Assembly (NCBI RefSeq): GCF_014764385.1
Contig: NZ_CP061714.1
Coordinates: 310,001 to 374,000 of the forward strand
Direction of reading: 5' to 3'
From: Luteimonas sp. MC1825
GTDB lineage: Bacteria; Pseudomonadota; Gammaproteobacteria; Xanthomonadales; Xanthomonadaceae
Length of the DNA stretch: 64,000 bases
The notes below the pieces were generated by a model. It was not told where the DNA came from, ran no database searches, and worked only from the letters and a program-made list of their open reading frames with translations. Shown in pieces: positions 45,401 through 56,464 of the stretch. How positions within the stretch are numbered: the first letter of the stretch is position 1; each line of letters opens with the position of its first letter. A program made the translations under genes and the position numbers.

Positions 45401-45840
45401 AACCGCATCCCCCGATCGATGAACGCGAATGGCAGGCGCAGGAGCGCGCGATGCGCCGCAGCGCGCCGGGCGGCCACGAGGATCCGCTGGTGGCGGGCTA
45501 CCGCAAGGTGGCCGCGGCGGCACGCGCGGCGTCGCCACCCGAACTGCCGGAGGATTTCGCGGCGCAGGTCGCTGCGCTCGTCGGCGGTGAAGCGCGGGCG
45601 GTGCCGGATGGCCGTCTCGAACGCGTGCTGCTGCGCATCCTGCTGGCGTTGCTGCCGGTGGCGCTGGCCGCGGTGCTGGTGCTGTTCGGTGCGCGCTGGT
45701 GGCAGGCGGCGTCGGGCGTGCTGGGCGAGGACGCGCTGCGCTGGCTGCTGGTGGCCCTTGCCTGCGCGGTCGTGTCCTGGGGGATCGACCGGGTGCGGGC
45801 TGGCGCCGACTACCCCGGCGGCGGCCACGCCGCTGCCTGA
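45397..45840 (+). CDS. Membrane protein coupled to the ECF sigma gene (anti-sigma candidate)
   Basis: A 147-residue protein: a hydrophilic N-terminal half of about 75 residues followed by two membrane helices (LLRILLALLPVALAAVLVLF and ALRWLLVALACAVVSWGI). Typical ECF anti-sigma factors have the binding domain in the cytosol, one helix and a periplasmic domain; here no zinc HxxxCxxC motif and no periplasmic domain are seen, so it would be a minimal variant. Evidence for the role is the ATGA overlap with the sigma gene. No sequence family was recognised. Confidence 0.75.
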   Translation: MKPHPPIDEREWQAQERAMRRSAPGGHEDPLVAGYRKVAAAARAASPPELPEDFAAQVAALVGGEARAVPDGRLERVLLRILLALLPVALAAVLVLFGARWWQAASGVLGEDALRWLLVALACAVVSWGIDRVRAGADYPGGGHAAA

Positions 45841-45846
45841 GCCCGG

Positions 45847-46107
45847 TCAAGCGGGCGCGCGTTCCTCGTCGGCGCCGAAGCGGCGCGCGTAGTCGCGTTC
45901 GGCCGAGGTGCCGTTCACCTCGCTCGCGGCGAGATCCGGCGCGCCGTAGACGGCATAGACCGGTGCGCCTTCCGTGCGGCCGACCAGATGCAGGCGATAC
46001 CGCGAATGCCCGCTGCCGGTATCGGGCGGGTAATGGGCGGGCGGCTCGCCGCCGTCATAGGCGATTTCGGTGTTGTCCACGGGACCGCCGACAAAAAGCA
46101 GGCGCAT
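45847..46107 (-). CDS. Small hypothetical protein
   Basis: An 86-residue soluble protein (begins MRLLFVGGPVDNTEIAYDGG) with a strong GGAGG ribosome site before ATG 46107, which argues it is expressed. The central part, YRLHLVGRTEGAPVYAVYGA, is strand-like and the rest is charged. No family recognised. It lies between the sigma-coupled gene (convergent, six bases from the stop) and divergent rsmC. Confidence 0.65.
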   Translation of the reverse strand: MRLLFVGGPVDNTEIAYDGGEPPAHYPPDTGSGHSRYRLHLVGRTEGAPVYAVYGAPDLAASEVNGTSAERDYARRFGADEERAPA

Positions 46108-46194
46108 GTTGCCTCCAGGGTGTTCGGGTCTGCATCCATCCTCGCCGCCATGGCGTTCAACGGCGATGAAACCGGCGTGCCCGAGCCCCTCACG

Positions 46195-46200
46195 TAGAAT
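46195..46200 (+). promoter_or_regulatory. -10 box (TAGAAT) of rsmC
   Basis: TAGAAT 31 bases before the rsmC ATG, the same hexamer as upstream of rsgA, maeB and aceE. A -35 was not found with confidence. Confidence 0.5.
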
Positions 46201-46231
46201 CGCGGTCCCTCCCCGCGGCGAACCCACCTCC

Positions 46232-47335
46232 ATGCCAGGCCCCAACGGCGACCCCGCGCTCGACGCGCTGCTGCTGCCCTTTGCCGAAGGCGAACTCGCC
46301 TGGCCGGCCGACGGCGCACTGTTCCTGCGCGCGCGCGCAGGCGCGGCCCTGCAGGCGCAGGACCGGCCCGGGCTGGTGTGCGAACAGGGCTATCGCCCGG
46401 ATGCCGCAGCCCTGGCCAGCGCCGGGTTCAACGTGCGCGACCCGGCAGACGCACCCGACGACGGTCGCCGCTGGCCGCTGGTGCTGCTGCTCCCGCCGCG
46501 CCAGCGCGACGAGGCACGCGCGCTGTTCGCCGAAGCCTTCGCGCGGGTCGCGCCGGGTGGCACGGTGATCGCCAGCGTGGCCAATGACGCCGGCGCGAAG
46601 TCCGCGGAAGCCGATTTCGCGCGCATCGCCGGCAGCGTGGTGACGCGCAGCAAGCACAAGTGCCGCGTCTTCCATGCGCGTGCCGATGGCCAGGGCGATG
46701 CCGCGCTGGCGGCGCAGTGGCGCACGCTGGACGCGCCCCGGCGCATCGCCGGCAACCGCTTCCTGAGCCGTCCGGGCGTGTTCGCCTGGGACCGCATCGA
46801 TCAGGCATCGCAGCTGCTCGCCGAGCACCTGCCCACCGACCTGGCCGGTCGCGCCGCCGATTTCGGCGCGGGCTGGGGCTACCTCGCCGGCGAGCTGCTG
46901 TCGCGCAATCCGGGCATCACCGCGCTCGACGCCTTCGAGGCCGAGGCGCGCGCGCTGGCCCTGGCGCGCGAAAACCTGGCCGGGTTCGCAAACGCGGTGG
47001 CGCTGGGCTTCCACTGGCACGACGTCACCGCCGGCGTCCCCGGCACCTACGACGTGATCGTGAGCAACCCGCCGTTCCACGTGCCCGGCGGCGCCGAGCG
47101 CCCCGACATCGGCCGCGCCTTCATCGCCAGCGCCGCGCAGGCGCTGAAGCCGGGCGGCCGGCTGTGGCTGGTGGCCAACCGCCACCTTCCCTACGAGGAG
47201 GCACTGGGCGCCGGCTTCGGCACGGTGCGCCTGGTCGCGCAACACGACGGCTTCAAGGTGGTGGAGGCGGTGAAGTCCCTGCCCAAGCCCCCCGCGCGCC
47301 CGGTGCGCCCCGAGCGCGAGGCGCGCTGGCGGTGA
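46232..47335 (+). CDS. rsmC: 16S rRNA m2G1207 methyltransferase RsmC-like protein
   Basis: A 367-residue protein with two tandem methyltransferase-like halves, as in RsmC: an N-terminal degenerate half and a catalytic C-terminal half with DFGAGWGYLAGELLSRNPG (SAM motif I), IVSNPPFHVPGG (the NPPF active-site motif of base-amino methyltransferases) and LKPGGRLWLVANRHLPYEEAL. It would methylate N2 of guanine 1207 in 16S rRNA, with RlmG as the alternative close relative. The stop overlaps the rsuA start (GTGA), so two 16S rRNA modification genes form one unit. Confidence 0.87.
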   Translation: MPGPNGDPALDALLLPFAEGELAWPADGALFLRARAGAALQAQDRPGLVCEQGYRPDAAALASAGFNVRDPADAPDDGRRWPLVLLLPPRQRDEARALFAEAFARVAPGGTVIASVANDAGAKSAEADFARIAGSVVTRSKHKCRVFHARADGQGDAALAAQWRTLDAPRRIAGNRFLSRPGVFAWDRIDQASQLLAEHLPTDLAGRAADFGAGWGYLAGELLSRNPGITALDAFEAEARALALARENLAGFANAVALGFHWHDVTAGVPGTYDVIVSNPPFHVPGGAERPDIGRAFIASAAQALKPGGRLWLVANRHLPYEEALGAGFGTVRLVAQHDGFKVVEAVKSLPKPPARPVRPEREARWR

Positions 47336-48060
47336 AGCTGGTGCGCATGCTGGCCAATCTCGGCCACGGCAGCCGCAAGGAGGTCGCCGCGATGTTCCGC
47401 GAGGGCCGCGTCACCGACGCCGCCGGCGAGGTGCTGTATGCCGACGACCAGCCTGACCGCGACAACGTGCGCGTGGACGGCGAGCGGCTCGACCCGGCGC
47501 CGGGCATGCTGTTGATGCTGCACAAGCCGATCGGCCACACCTGTTCGGCCAAGGATCGCGGGCGCCTGGTCTACGACCTGCTGCCGCCGCGGTTCGCGCT
47601 GCGCTCCCCCACGCTGTCCACCGTCGGCCGGTTGGACCGCGAGACCAGCGGGCTGCTGCTGATGACCGACGACGGCCAGCTGCTGCACCGGATCATTTCG
47701 CCGAGGGCGGGGCTGCAAAAGGTCTACGAGGCCACGTTGGCCGAGCCGCTGCGCGGCGACGAGGCGGCGATCTTCGCCAGCGGCACGCTGATGCTCGAAT
47801 CCGAGAAGACCCCGCTGCTGCCCGCGGACCTGGACGTGCTGGGGCCCACGCACGCGCGCCTCACCTTGCATGAGGGCCGCTACCACCAGGTGCGGCGCAT
47901 GTTCGCCGCGGTCGGCAACCACGTGGTCGCGCTGCACCGGCCGCAGGTGGGCGGGCTGACGCTCGGCGACCTGCCGGAAGGCGCGTGGCGCCTGCTCGAC
48001 GACGGCGACCGCGCGCAGCTGTACGCGGGTGGCGACGCCGGCGCGACGCAAGCGCCGTAA
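47332..48060 (+). CDS. rsuA: 16S rRNA pseudouridine synthase (RsuA type)
   Basis: A 242-residue synthase that isomerises a uridine (position 516 in E. coli 16S rRNA). An S4-like RNA-binding segment at the start (RMLANLGHGSRKEVAAMF) precedes the catalytic domain with the essential Asp in VGRLDRETSGLLLMTDDGQL, LQKVYEATLAEPLRGDE and HEGRYHQVRRMFAAVGNHV. The GTG start overlaps the rsmC stop. Its TAA is directly followed by the minus-strand stop of the DUF1415 gene, with no gap. Confidence 0.9.
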   Translation: MKLVRMLANLGHGSRKEVAAMFREGRVTDAAGEVLYADDQPDRDNVRVDGERLDPAPGMLLMLHKPIGHTCSAKDRGRLVYDLLPPRFALRSPTLSTVGRLDRETSGLLLMTDDGQLLHRIISPRAGLQKVYEATLAEPLRGDEAAIFASGTLMLESEKTPLLPADLDVLGPTHARLTLHEGRYHQVRRMFAAVGNHVVALHRPQVGGLTLGDLPEGAWRLLDDGDRAQLYAGGDAGATQAP

Positions 48061-48618
48061 TCAGTCGAACAGCTTGCGCCAGCCGGCGTGGCCGAGGTCC
48101 TCGAGCGTGCGGATATTGCGCTCGACGATCGCATCCGGATCCGGGAACGCGTCCACCGCGCGCGACACGCTGTCCTCGCGCAGCAGGTGCAGGGTCGGCC
48201 ACGGCGAGCGGTTGGTGAAGTTGGCGATGTCGTCCGGCGCGCTGCCGGCGAACTGGTACTGCGGGTGGAAGCTCGCCACCTGCAGCACGCCTTCCAGGTC
48301 GAGTTCGCCGACCAGCGCGTCGGCGTGTTCCAGGAAGTCGTTGTAGTCGAGGAAATCCGTCAGCACGTGCGGGTGCACGATCAGCGTGGTGTCGGTGGCC
48401 TCGGCCGGCGTGTCGCGCAGGTGCAGCAGCTCCACGCCCAGCGTTTCCAGCAGGCCCGCGGCGTCGCGCGCCTCGCTGAGCACCATCCGCACCTGGCCCT
48501 TGGCCACCACCGCCTTGGCGAAGGGGCAGAGGTTGAGGCCGATCACGGCGCGCTCGAGCCAGCGCGAGGTTTGGCCGAGGTAGTCGGGCGCCATTCCCGC
48601 GTGCCTGGGCTCAGTCAC
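48061..48618 (-). CDS. DUF1415 family protein
   Basis: A 185-residue soluble protein with the DUF1415 signature WLERAVIGLNLCPFAKAVVA and QVASFHPQYQFAGSAPDDI, followed by TNRSPWPTLHLLREDSVSRA. Function is unknown, though conserved Cys, His and Glu residues hint at metal binding. The GTG start at 48618 overlaps the yajQ stop by eight bases; an ATG at 48594 would give a 177-residue form and is equally possible because neither has a clear ribosome site. Downstream of yajQ on the same strand. Confidence 0.87.
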   Translation of the reverse strand: MTEPRHAGMAPDYLGQTSRWLERAVIGLNLCPFAKAVVAKGQVRMVLSEARDAAGLLETLGVELLHLRDTPAEATDTTLIVHPHVLTDFLDYNDFLEHADALVGELDLEGVLQVASFHPQYQFAGSAPDDIANFTNRSPWPTLHLLREDSVSRAVDAFPDPDAIVERNIRTLEDLGHAGWRKLFD

Positions 48619-49093
48619 GGAAGTTGTCGAACTGGATCGGCTGTTCGAATTCCTTGCTGCGCAGCAGCGCCATGGCCGCCTGGAGGTCGTCGCGCTTCTT
48701 GCCCGTCACGCGCAGCTTGTCGCCGTTGATCTGGGTCTCGACCTTCAGCTTGGCGGCCTTGATCTCGTTGCCGATCTTCTTCGCCAGCTCGCGCTCGATG
48801 CCCTGCTTGACGGTGATCTTCTGGCGCGCGCCGGCGAGGTTGGTGTCGACGTCGCCGAATTCCAGGCAGCGGGTGTCGATCTTCCGCGCCGCCAGGCGGG
48901 CACGCAGGATGTCGGTCATCTGCTGCAGCTGGAACTCGCTGGGCGCCGACTGCGAGATCACGTTGTCCTCGCGCGTGAACGTCGCCTCCACGCCCTTGAA
49001 ATCGAAGCGCGTGTCGAGCTCGCGGTTGGCCTGGTCGACCGCGTTGGTCAGCTCGTGGGTGTCGACTTCGGAGACGATATCGAAGGAGGGCAT
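48611..49093 (-). CDS. yajQ: YajQ family nucleotide-binding protein
   Basis: A 160-residue protein beginning MPSFDIVSEVDTHELTNAVD and containing RFDFKGVEATFTREDNVI and KKIGNEIKAAKLKVETQING, all typical of YajQ (DUF520). Members bind nucleotides; in Xanthomonas and relatives a YajQ protein has been reported as a cyclic di-GMP effector that works with a LysR regulator. Whether this copy binds cyclic di-GMP is not visible from sequence. The stop overlaps the DUF1415 start. The ATG is 103 bases from the divergent alcohol dehydrogenase. Confidence 0.95.
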   Translation of the reverse strand: MPSFDIVSEVDTHELTNAVDQANRELDTRFDFKGVEATFTREDNVISQSAPSEFQLQQMTDILRARLAARKIDTRCLEFGDVDTNLAGARQKITVKQGIERELAKKIGNEIKAAKLKVETQINGDKLRVTGKKRDDLQAAMALLRSKEFEQPIQFDNFRD

Positions 49094-49196
49094 GGCGTTT
49101 TCTGGCGGGTTCCGGGGGGCCACAGGGTACCGCACCGCGCACGCCGGCCCGGCGCGCGGCATCATGGCGGTCTCCCCCCGCAGACCGAGGTGCCCC

Positions 49197-50249
49197 ATGC
49201 ACAAGACCGCCGCCTATGCCGCCACGTCGCCGACGTCGCCGCTCGCCCCGTGGACGCTGGAACGCCGCGCCCCGCGCGCCGGCGAGGTGCTGATCGACAT
49301 CCGCTACTGCGGGGTCTGCCATTCCGACCTGCACACCGTGCGGGGCGACTGGGGCCCGATGGACTACCCGCTGGTGCCCGGCCACGAGATCGTCGGCCAC
49401 GTCGCCGCGGTCGGCGAGGGCGTCAGCCGTTACAAGGTGGGCGACGCGGTCGGCGTCGGCTGCTTCGTCGATTCCTGCCGTGCCTGCGAGCACTGCAAGG
49501 CCGGCGAGGAGCAGTACTGCGCCGAGGGCATGGTCGGCACCTATGCGGGACGTGACCGCAGCACCGGCGAGCCCACCCAGGGCGGCTACTCCACGCGCAT
49601 CACGGTGCACGAGGACTACGTGCTGCGCATCCCCGAGGGCCTGCCGCTCGACCGCGCGGCGCCGCTGCTGTGCGCCGGCATCACCACCTGGTCGCCGCTG
49701 AAGCATTTCGGCCTCAAGGCCGGCGACGAACTGGCGGTGGTCGGCCTCGGCGGGCTGGGGCACATGGCGGTGAAGCTGGGCGTGGCGCTGGGCGCCAACG
49801 TGACCGTGCTCAGCACCTCCGAGGGCAAGCGCGCGGACGCGCTGGCGCTGGGCGCGCACGCGTTCGAGGTGGTCGGCAAGGATCCCGCGGCCGGAAAGAA
49901 GCTCGCGCGGCGTTTCCACATGATCCTCGACACCGCGTCGGCCGCGCACGACTACAACCTCTACCTCGGCATGCTGAAGGTCGACGGCACCATGGTGCTG
50001 CTGGGCATGCCGGAGCCGACGCTGGTCGGCGCGGGTTCGCTGGTGATGGCGCGCCGGCGCCTGGCGGGGTCGCTGATCGGCGGCATCCGCGAGACCCAGG
50101 AGATGCTGGACTTCTGCGCGGCCAACGGCGTGGTGTCGGACATCGAGCTGATCGACATCGCCGACATCAACGAGGCCTACGAACGCATGCTGCGCAGCGA
50201 CGTGCGCTACCGCTTCGTGATCGACGCGGCCAGCTTCGGCGGCGCCTGA
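49197..50249 (+). CDS. Zinc-dependent NAD(P) alcohol dehydrogenase (YahK/cinnamyl type)
   Basis: A 350-residue medium-chain dehydrogenase. Catalytic zinc: Cys in RYCGVCHSDLHTVRGDWG and His in VPGHEIVGHV; structural zinc: four Cys in SCRACEHCKAGEEQYCAEGM; nucleotide fold: AVVGLGGLGHMAVKLGVAL, with STSEGKRADAL after it, the pattern of NADP-preferring enzymes. The closest group reduces aliphatic and aromatic aldehydes (YahK, cinnamyl alcohol dehydrogenases). It may detoxify aldehydes; the natural substrate is unknown. The EamA transporter gene begins seven bases after its stop. Confidence 0.92.
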   Translation: MHKTAAYAATSPTSPLAPWTLERRAPRAGEVLIDIRYCGVCHSDLHTVRGDWGPMDYPLVPGHEIVGHVAAVGEGVSRYKVGDAVGVGCFVDSCRACEHCKAGEEQYCAEGMVGTYAGRDRSTGEPTQGGYSTRITVHEDYVLRIPEGLPLDRAAPLLCAGITTWSPLKHFGLKAGDELAVVGLGGLGHMAVKLGVALGANVTVLSTSEGKRADALALGAHAFEVVGKDPAAGKKLARRFHMILDTASAAHDYNLYLGMLKVDGTMVLLGMPEPTLVGAGSLVMARRRLAGSLIGGIRETQEMLDFCAANGVVSDIELIDIADINEAYERMLRSDVRYRFVIDAASFGGA

Positions 50250-50256
50250 GCAGCCA

Positions 50257-51195
50257 GTGGAGATCGCGCCCGACCCCGGCGCTGCCGCCGCGGCCGCGGC
50301 GGCCGCCGGCGACCGCCAGCACCGCCGCGCCGTGCTGGCGATGCTGTTCGCGGTGCTGGTGCTGTGCGCGATGGATGCGTGCATGAAGCAGCTGGCCGGG
50401 CATTACCCGCCGATGCAGGTGGCGGCGCTGCGCGGCATGGTCGGCTTGCCGCTGGTGCTGGCCTGGGCCGCGGCGAGCATCGGCCTGCCCGCGCTGCTGC
50501 GCGTGCACTGGCCGCTGCACCTGCTGCGCGGGGTGCTGGGCGTGGTGTTCCTGTCGTGTTTCGTGGCCGGGCTGCGCGACCTGCCCATGTCGACCGCGTA
50601 CGCGATCAGCTTCGTCGGCCCGCTGCTGGTGACGGCCATGGCGGTGCCGCTGCTGCGCGAACACGTCGGGCCGCGGCGCTGGACGGCGATCGCCGTGGGC
50701 ATGGTGGGCGTGCTGGTGGTGCTGCGCCCGGGCGGCGAGGGCGTGATGACGCGCGCGGGCCTGCTGGTTCTCGCTGCCACGGTCTGCTACGCGGCTTCGG
50801 TGGTCACGGTGCGCATGCTGGCGCAGCGCGACAGCGCGCAGGCGCTGGTCTTCTGGTTCCTGGCGATGGTGGCGATCGGCGCCGGGCTGCTGGCCTGGCC
50901 GCAGTGGGTGCCGCTGCGCGCGGCGGACGGCTGGCTGCTGGGTGGCGTGGCGCTGTTCGGCACGCTCGGCCAGGTGGCGTTGACCCACGCCTTCCGGCTG
51001 GGCGAAGCGTCACTGGTGGCGCCGCTGGAATACACCGCGCTGGTGTGGGTGGTGCTGCTGGACGTGGTGCTGTGGCAGGTACTGCCCGATGCCATGACCT
51101 GGCTGGGCGCGGGGATCATCGTGGTCAGCGGCCTGTACCTGATGCGCCGCGAACGCGTGGTGCGCGCCGCCCCGCTGCCGCGCAGCGGCGACTGA
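50257..51195 (+). CDS. EamA/DMT family inner-membrane transporter
   Basis: A 312-residue protein with ten predicted helices in two EamA halves (about 28-165 and 170-305), for example AMLFAVLVLCAMDACMKQLA in the first and EYTALVWVVLLDVVLWQVLP in the second. The N-terminal 25 residues are alanine-rich and cytosolic. DMT transporters export metabolites such as amino acids or related compounds; the substrate is not predictable. Start is GTG 50257. It is seven bases after the alcohol dehydrogenase, so both are probably in one transcript, which ends at the hairpin at 51200. Confidence 0.9.
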   Translation: MEIAPDPGAAAAAAAAAGDRQHRRAVLAMLFAVLVLCAMDACMKQLAGHYPPMQVAALRGMVGLPLVLAWAAASIGLPALLRVHWPLHLLRGVLGVVFLSCFVAGLRDLPMSTAYAISFVGPLLVTAMAVPLLREHVGPRRWTAIAVGMVGVLVVLRPGGEGVMTRAGLLVLAATVCYAASVVTVRMLAQRDSAQALVFWFLAMVAIGAGLLAWPQWVPLRAADGWLLGGVALFGTLGQVALTHAFRLGEASLVAPLEYTALVWVVLLDVVLWQVLPDAMTWLGAGIIVVSGLYLMRRERVVRAAPLPRSGD

Positions 51196-51199
51196 AACG

Positions 51200-51227
51200 C
51201 GGAACGGGCCCTTGCGGGCCCGCTCCG
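51200..51227. terminator. Terminator between EamA transporter and OmpW-like genes
   Basis: CGGAACGGGCCC and GGGCCCGCTCCG form a 12-base stem with one mismatch around TTGC, followed by TTTCC on the plus strand. It lies between convergent genes and may stop transcripts in both directions. Confidence 0.65.
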
Positions 51228-51260
51228 TTTCCATCGTGTACCCGGCCGTGGCCGGAAGGC

Positions 51261-51896
51261 TCAGAAGCGTGCGCCGATACCCACGCCCACGACCACCGGG
51301 TCGAGCTTGGCGTCCCCGGCCTTGACGCCGTCGATCTTCACCTCGGAATCGCTCTGGAAATAGCGTGCATCGGCACGTGCGAACCAGGTCGGGCTGATGT
51401 TGACGTCCATGCCGACCGTGGCTACGCCGCCTTCGGCGGTTTCCACGCCAACGCGGTCGCCGGCCAGGGTGGCGGATTCGTTGTTGTAGTTGGTCTGGTG
51501 GTAGCCGAGGCCCACGAACGGCCGGACCGTGCTTTCCACCGTGCCGAACCGGTACTGGCCGCTCAGCGAATATGGCTGGGCGTCGACGCTGCCGACCTTC
51601 TGGCCGCCGGAGGTCACGCGCTGACCGTAGCTGTCGGCGCCCCAGGCTTCGATGCCGATGTTGTCGGTGGCGTGCCAGGTGACGCCGAGCGTCGGGGTGC
51701 CTTCACCGGCGAATTCGGTGCGCGCGCCGGCGATTTCCGGATTGCGCGTGGGTTCGACCATGGAATAGCCGCCCACGACCGACACGTGCTTGCCGGCGCC
51801 GTCGGCGGCGAATGCGGCGGACGGCAGGATGGCCAGGGCCAGGGCGGCGGGGAGCACCAGCCTGGTGATGCGGGAAATGGTCTGCTTGGGGGACAT
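51261..51896 (-). CDS. OmpW-like outer membrane beta-barrel protein
   Basis: A 211-residue exported protein with signal peptide to about residue 30 (LVLPAALALAILPSAAFAAD) and then alternating amphipathic strands: HVSVVGGYSMVEPT, TPTLGVTWHATDNIGIEAW, VRPFVGLGYHQTNYNN, PTWFARADARYFQSDSE, and a terminal Phe (VVGVGIGARF), which is the outer-membrane insertion signal. OmpW proteins are eight-stranded barrels with hydrophobic channels; this assignment is from pattern, with related OprG-like barrels possible. GAGGAGA precedes ATG 51896. Confidence 0.85.
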   Translation of the reverse strand: MSPKQTISRITRLVLPAALALAILPSAAFAADGAGKHVSVVGGYSMVEPTRNPEIAGARTEFAGEGTPTLGVTWHATDNIGIEAWGADSYGQRVTSGGQKVGSVDAQPYSLSGQYRFGTVESTVRPFVGLGYHQTNYNNESATLAGDRVGVETAEGGVATVGMDVNISPTWFARADARYFQSDSEVKIDGVKAGDAKLDPVVVGVGIGARF

Positions 51897-52147
51897 TGGG
51901 GGAGGTCTCCTCTTTAAGGACATGTATGCCCCGGGGAGTGGGGCGCAGCTACCCTAGCGACGCGCCCATGAATCGAACTTGTCGCACCGCGCCTGTTGCG
52001 GGAACTTCCACACATCGCGTTCAGATCGCGAACGCGGCGACCATCAACGTGAACGGCGCGCGTCGATGGTCATGGCACCCAATGGCAGGTTCCGCATGGC
52101 ACGTGCGTTGGATAGAGTCATCTTCCGCACTCTCTGACCAGGCTGGC

Positions 52148-52900
52148 ATGCGCACGACCGCGATCGCCCTTTCCCTCCTGCTCGCCTGTGGCGGCGCCGC
52201 TGCCGCCGATGTCCAGGTCGACTGCGACATCGACAGCGACTACGACTTCCACCTGAGCGAGAAGAGCGTGATCCTGCTCGACAGGGGTGCGTCGCCGCAC
52301 ACCGTGCTGGTCCGCAAGGGCCGCCTGTTCATCGACGACCGCTGGGTGCAGGTGTCCGCGGCCGACGCGCGACGCCTGGTGGAGTACGAGCGCGAGGCGC
52401 GTGCCGCCATGCCGCTGGCCGCGTCCGTCGCGCGCCAGGCCGCCGGCATCGCCTTCGAGGTGCTGGGCGAGGTGGCGGCCGGCTTCGGCAGCGACCCGGA
52501 CGCCGCGCGGCGCAAGTTCGCAGGCGTGCGCAAGGAGCTCGATGCCGCGCTCGCCGCGTCGGTGACTCCGAGCCGCTTCAACCGTGAGCAGCTCAACGAC
52601 GCCATCGGGACGGCCGTGGCGCAGGCGGTGCCGACCCTGGTCGGCGATATCGTCGGCGGCGCGCTGCGCGCCGCGTTCAGTGGCGATGCCAGCCGCCTGC
52701 AGCGCCTGGAATCCCTGGATGCCGACATCGAGGCCTTGGTGGAGCCGCGTGCCCGCGCGCTGGAAGCCGACGCCCAGGCGCTGTGCAAGCGCATGGAAGC
52801 CCTGGACGCGCTGGACGATGCGCTCGAGTACCGGCTGCCGGATGGGCGCGCGCTCGACCTGCACCGGGTGGACACCGGGTCCCGCGCGGCGGGTGGTTGA
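52148..52900 (+). CDS. Exported DUF2884 (YggN-like) protein
   Basis: A 250-residue protein with signal peptide (MRTTAIALSLLLACGGAAAAD) and DUF2884 domain. It shows CDIDSDYDFHLSEKSVILLD and FIDDRWVQVSAADARRLVEY near the start and a helical C-terminal half. YggN-like proteins are periplasmic and of unknown role. A TAGAGT 30 bases before the ATG is a possible -10. It is divergent from the OmpW-like gene; the 251-base gap (51897-52147) shows nothing else that I can support. Confidence 0.85.
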   Translation: MRTTAIALSLLLACGGAAAADVQVDCDIDSDYDFHLSEKSVILLDRGASPHTVLVRKGRLFIDDRWVQVSAADARRLVEYEREARAAMPLAASVARQAAGIAFEVLGEVAAGFGSDPDAARRKFAGVRKELDAALAASVTPSRFNREQLNDAIGTAVAQAVPTLVGDIVGGALRAAFSGDASRLQRLESLDADIEALVEPRARALEADAQALCKRMEALDALDDALEYRLPDGRALDLHRVDTGSRAAGG

Positions 52901-52921
52901 CGCGGGAACTGCCCGCCAAGG

Positions 52922-52950
52922 TTGGCGCATTCCTGCAGCGGGGCCACAAT
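52922..52950 (+). promoter_or_regulatory. Promoter of aceF-lpdA
   Basis: TTGGCG (52922-52927) and CACAAT (52945-52950) are spaced by 17 bases and lie 29 bases before the aceF start. This is the best -35/-10 pair in the 78-base gap. It is unlike the TAGAAT promoter of aceE, so the two parts of the complex may be controlled differently. Confidence 0.45.
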
Positions 52951-52978
52951 AGCCCGTCCCCAGATCGTGGAGTGCCGG

Positions 52979-56235
<3,257 letters not shown>

Positions 56236-56249
56236 CGCGCATTCCCGAC

Positions 56250-56277
56250 GCGGTTCCCGGCCGTCCGCCGGGACCGC
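56250..56277 (+). terminator. Hairpin after lpdA
   Basis: GCGGTTCCCGG and CCGGGACCGC pair with one bulged base around CCGTCCG, 14 bases after the lpdA stop. No T run follows. The rest of the 229-base gap before the amidase gene shows only a ribosome site. Confidence 0.4.
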
Positions 56278-56464
56278 ATTGCGTGACCGCCAGTGCGCAG
56301 GTACGCGACGGCCGTCGCGGTTCCACCCGCCTTAGGGCCAGCCCCATCTGTTGCCACGTGCCGCCAGCGCGCCCACTCGGTGCGCCGGCGGCGACGCCTG
56401 CATGCGGTTCCCGCATCGGGGACGGGGTCAACGCGCGCAAGCGCAGTCACGAGGGGTGGAAAGA

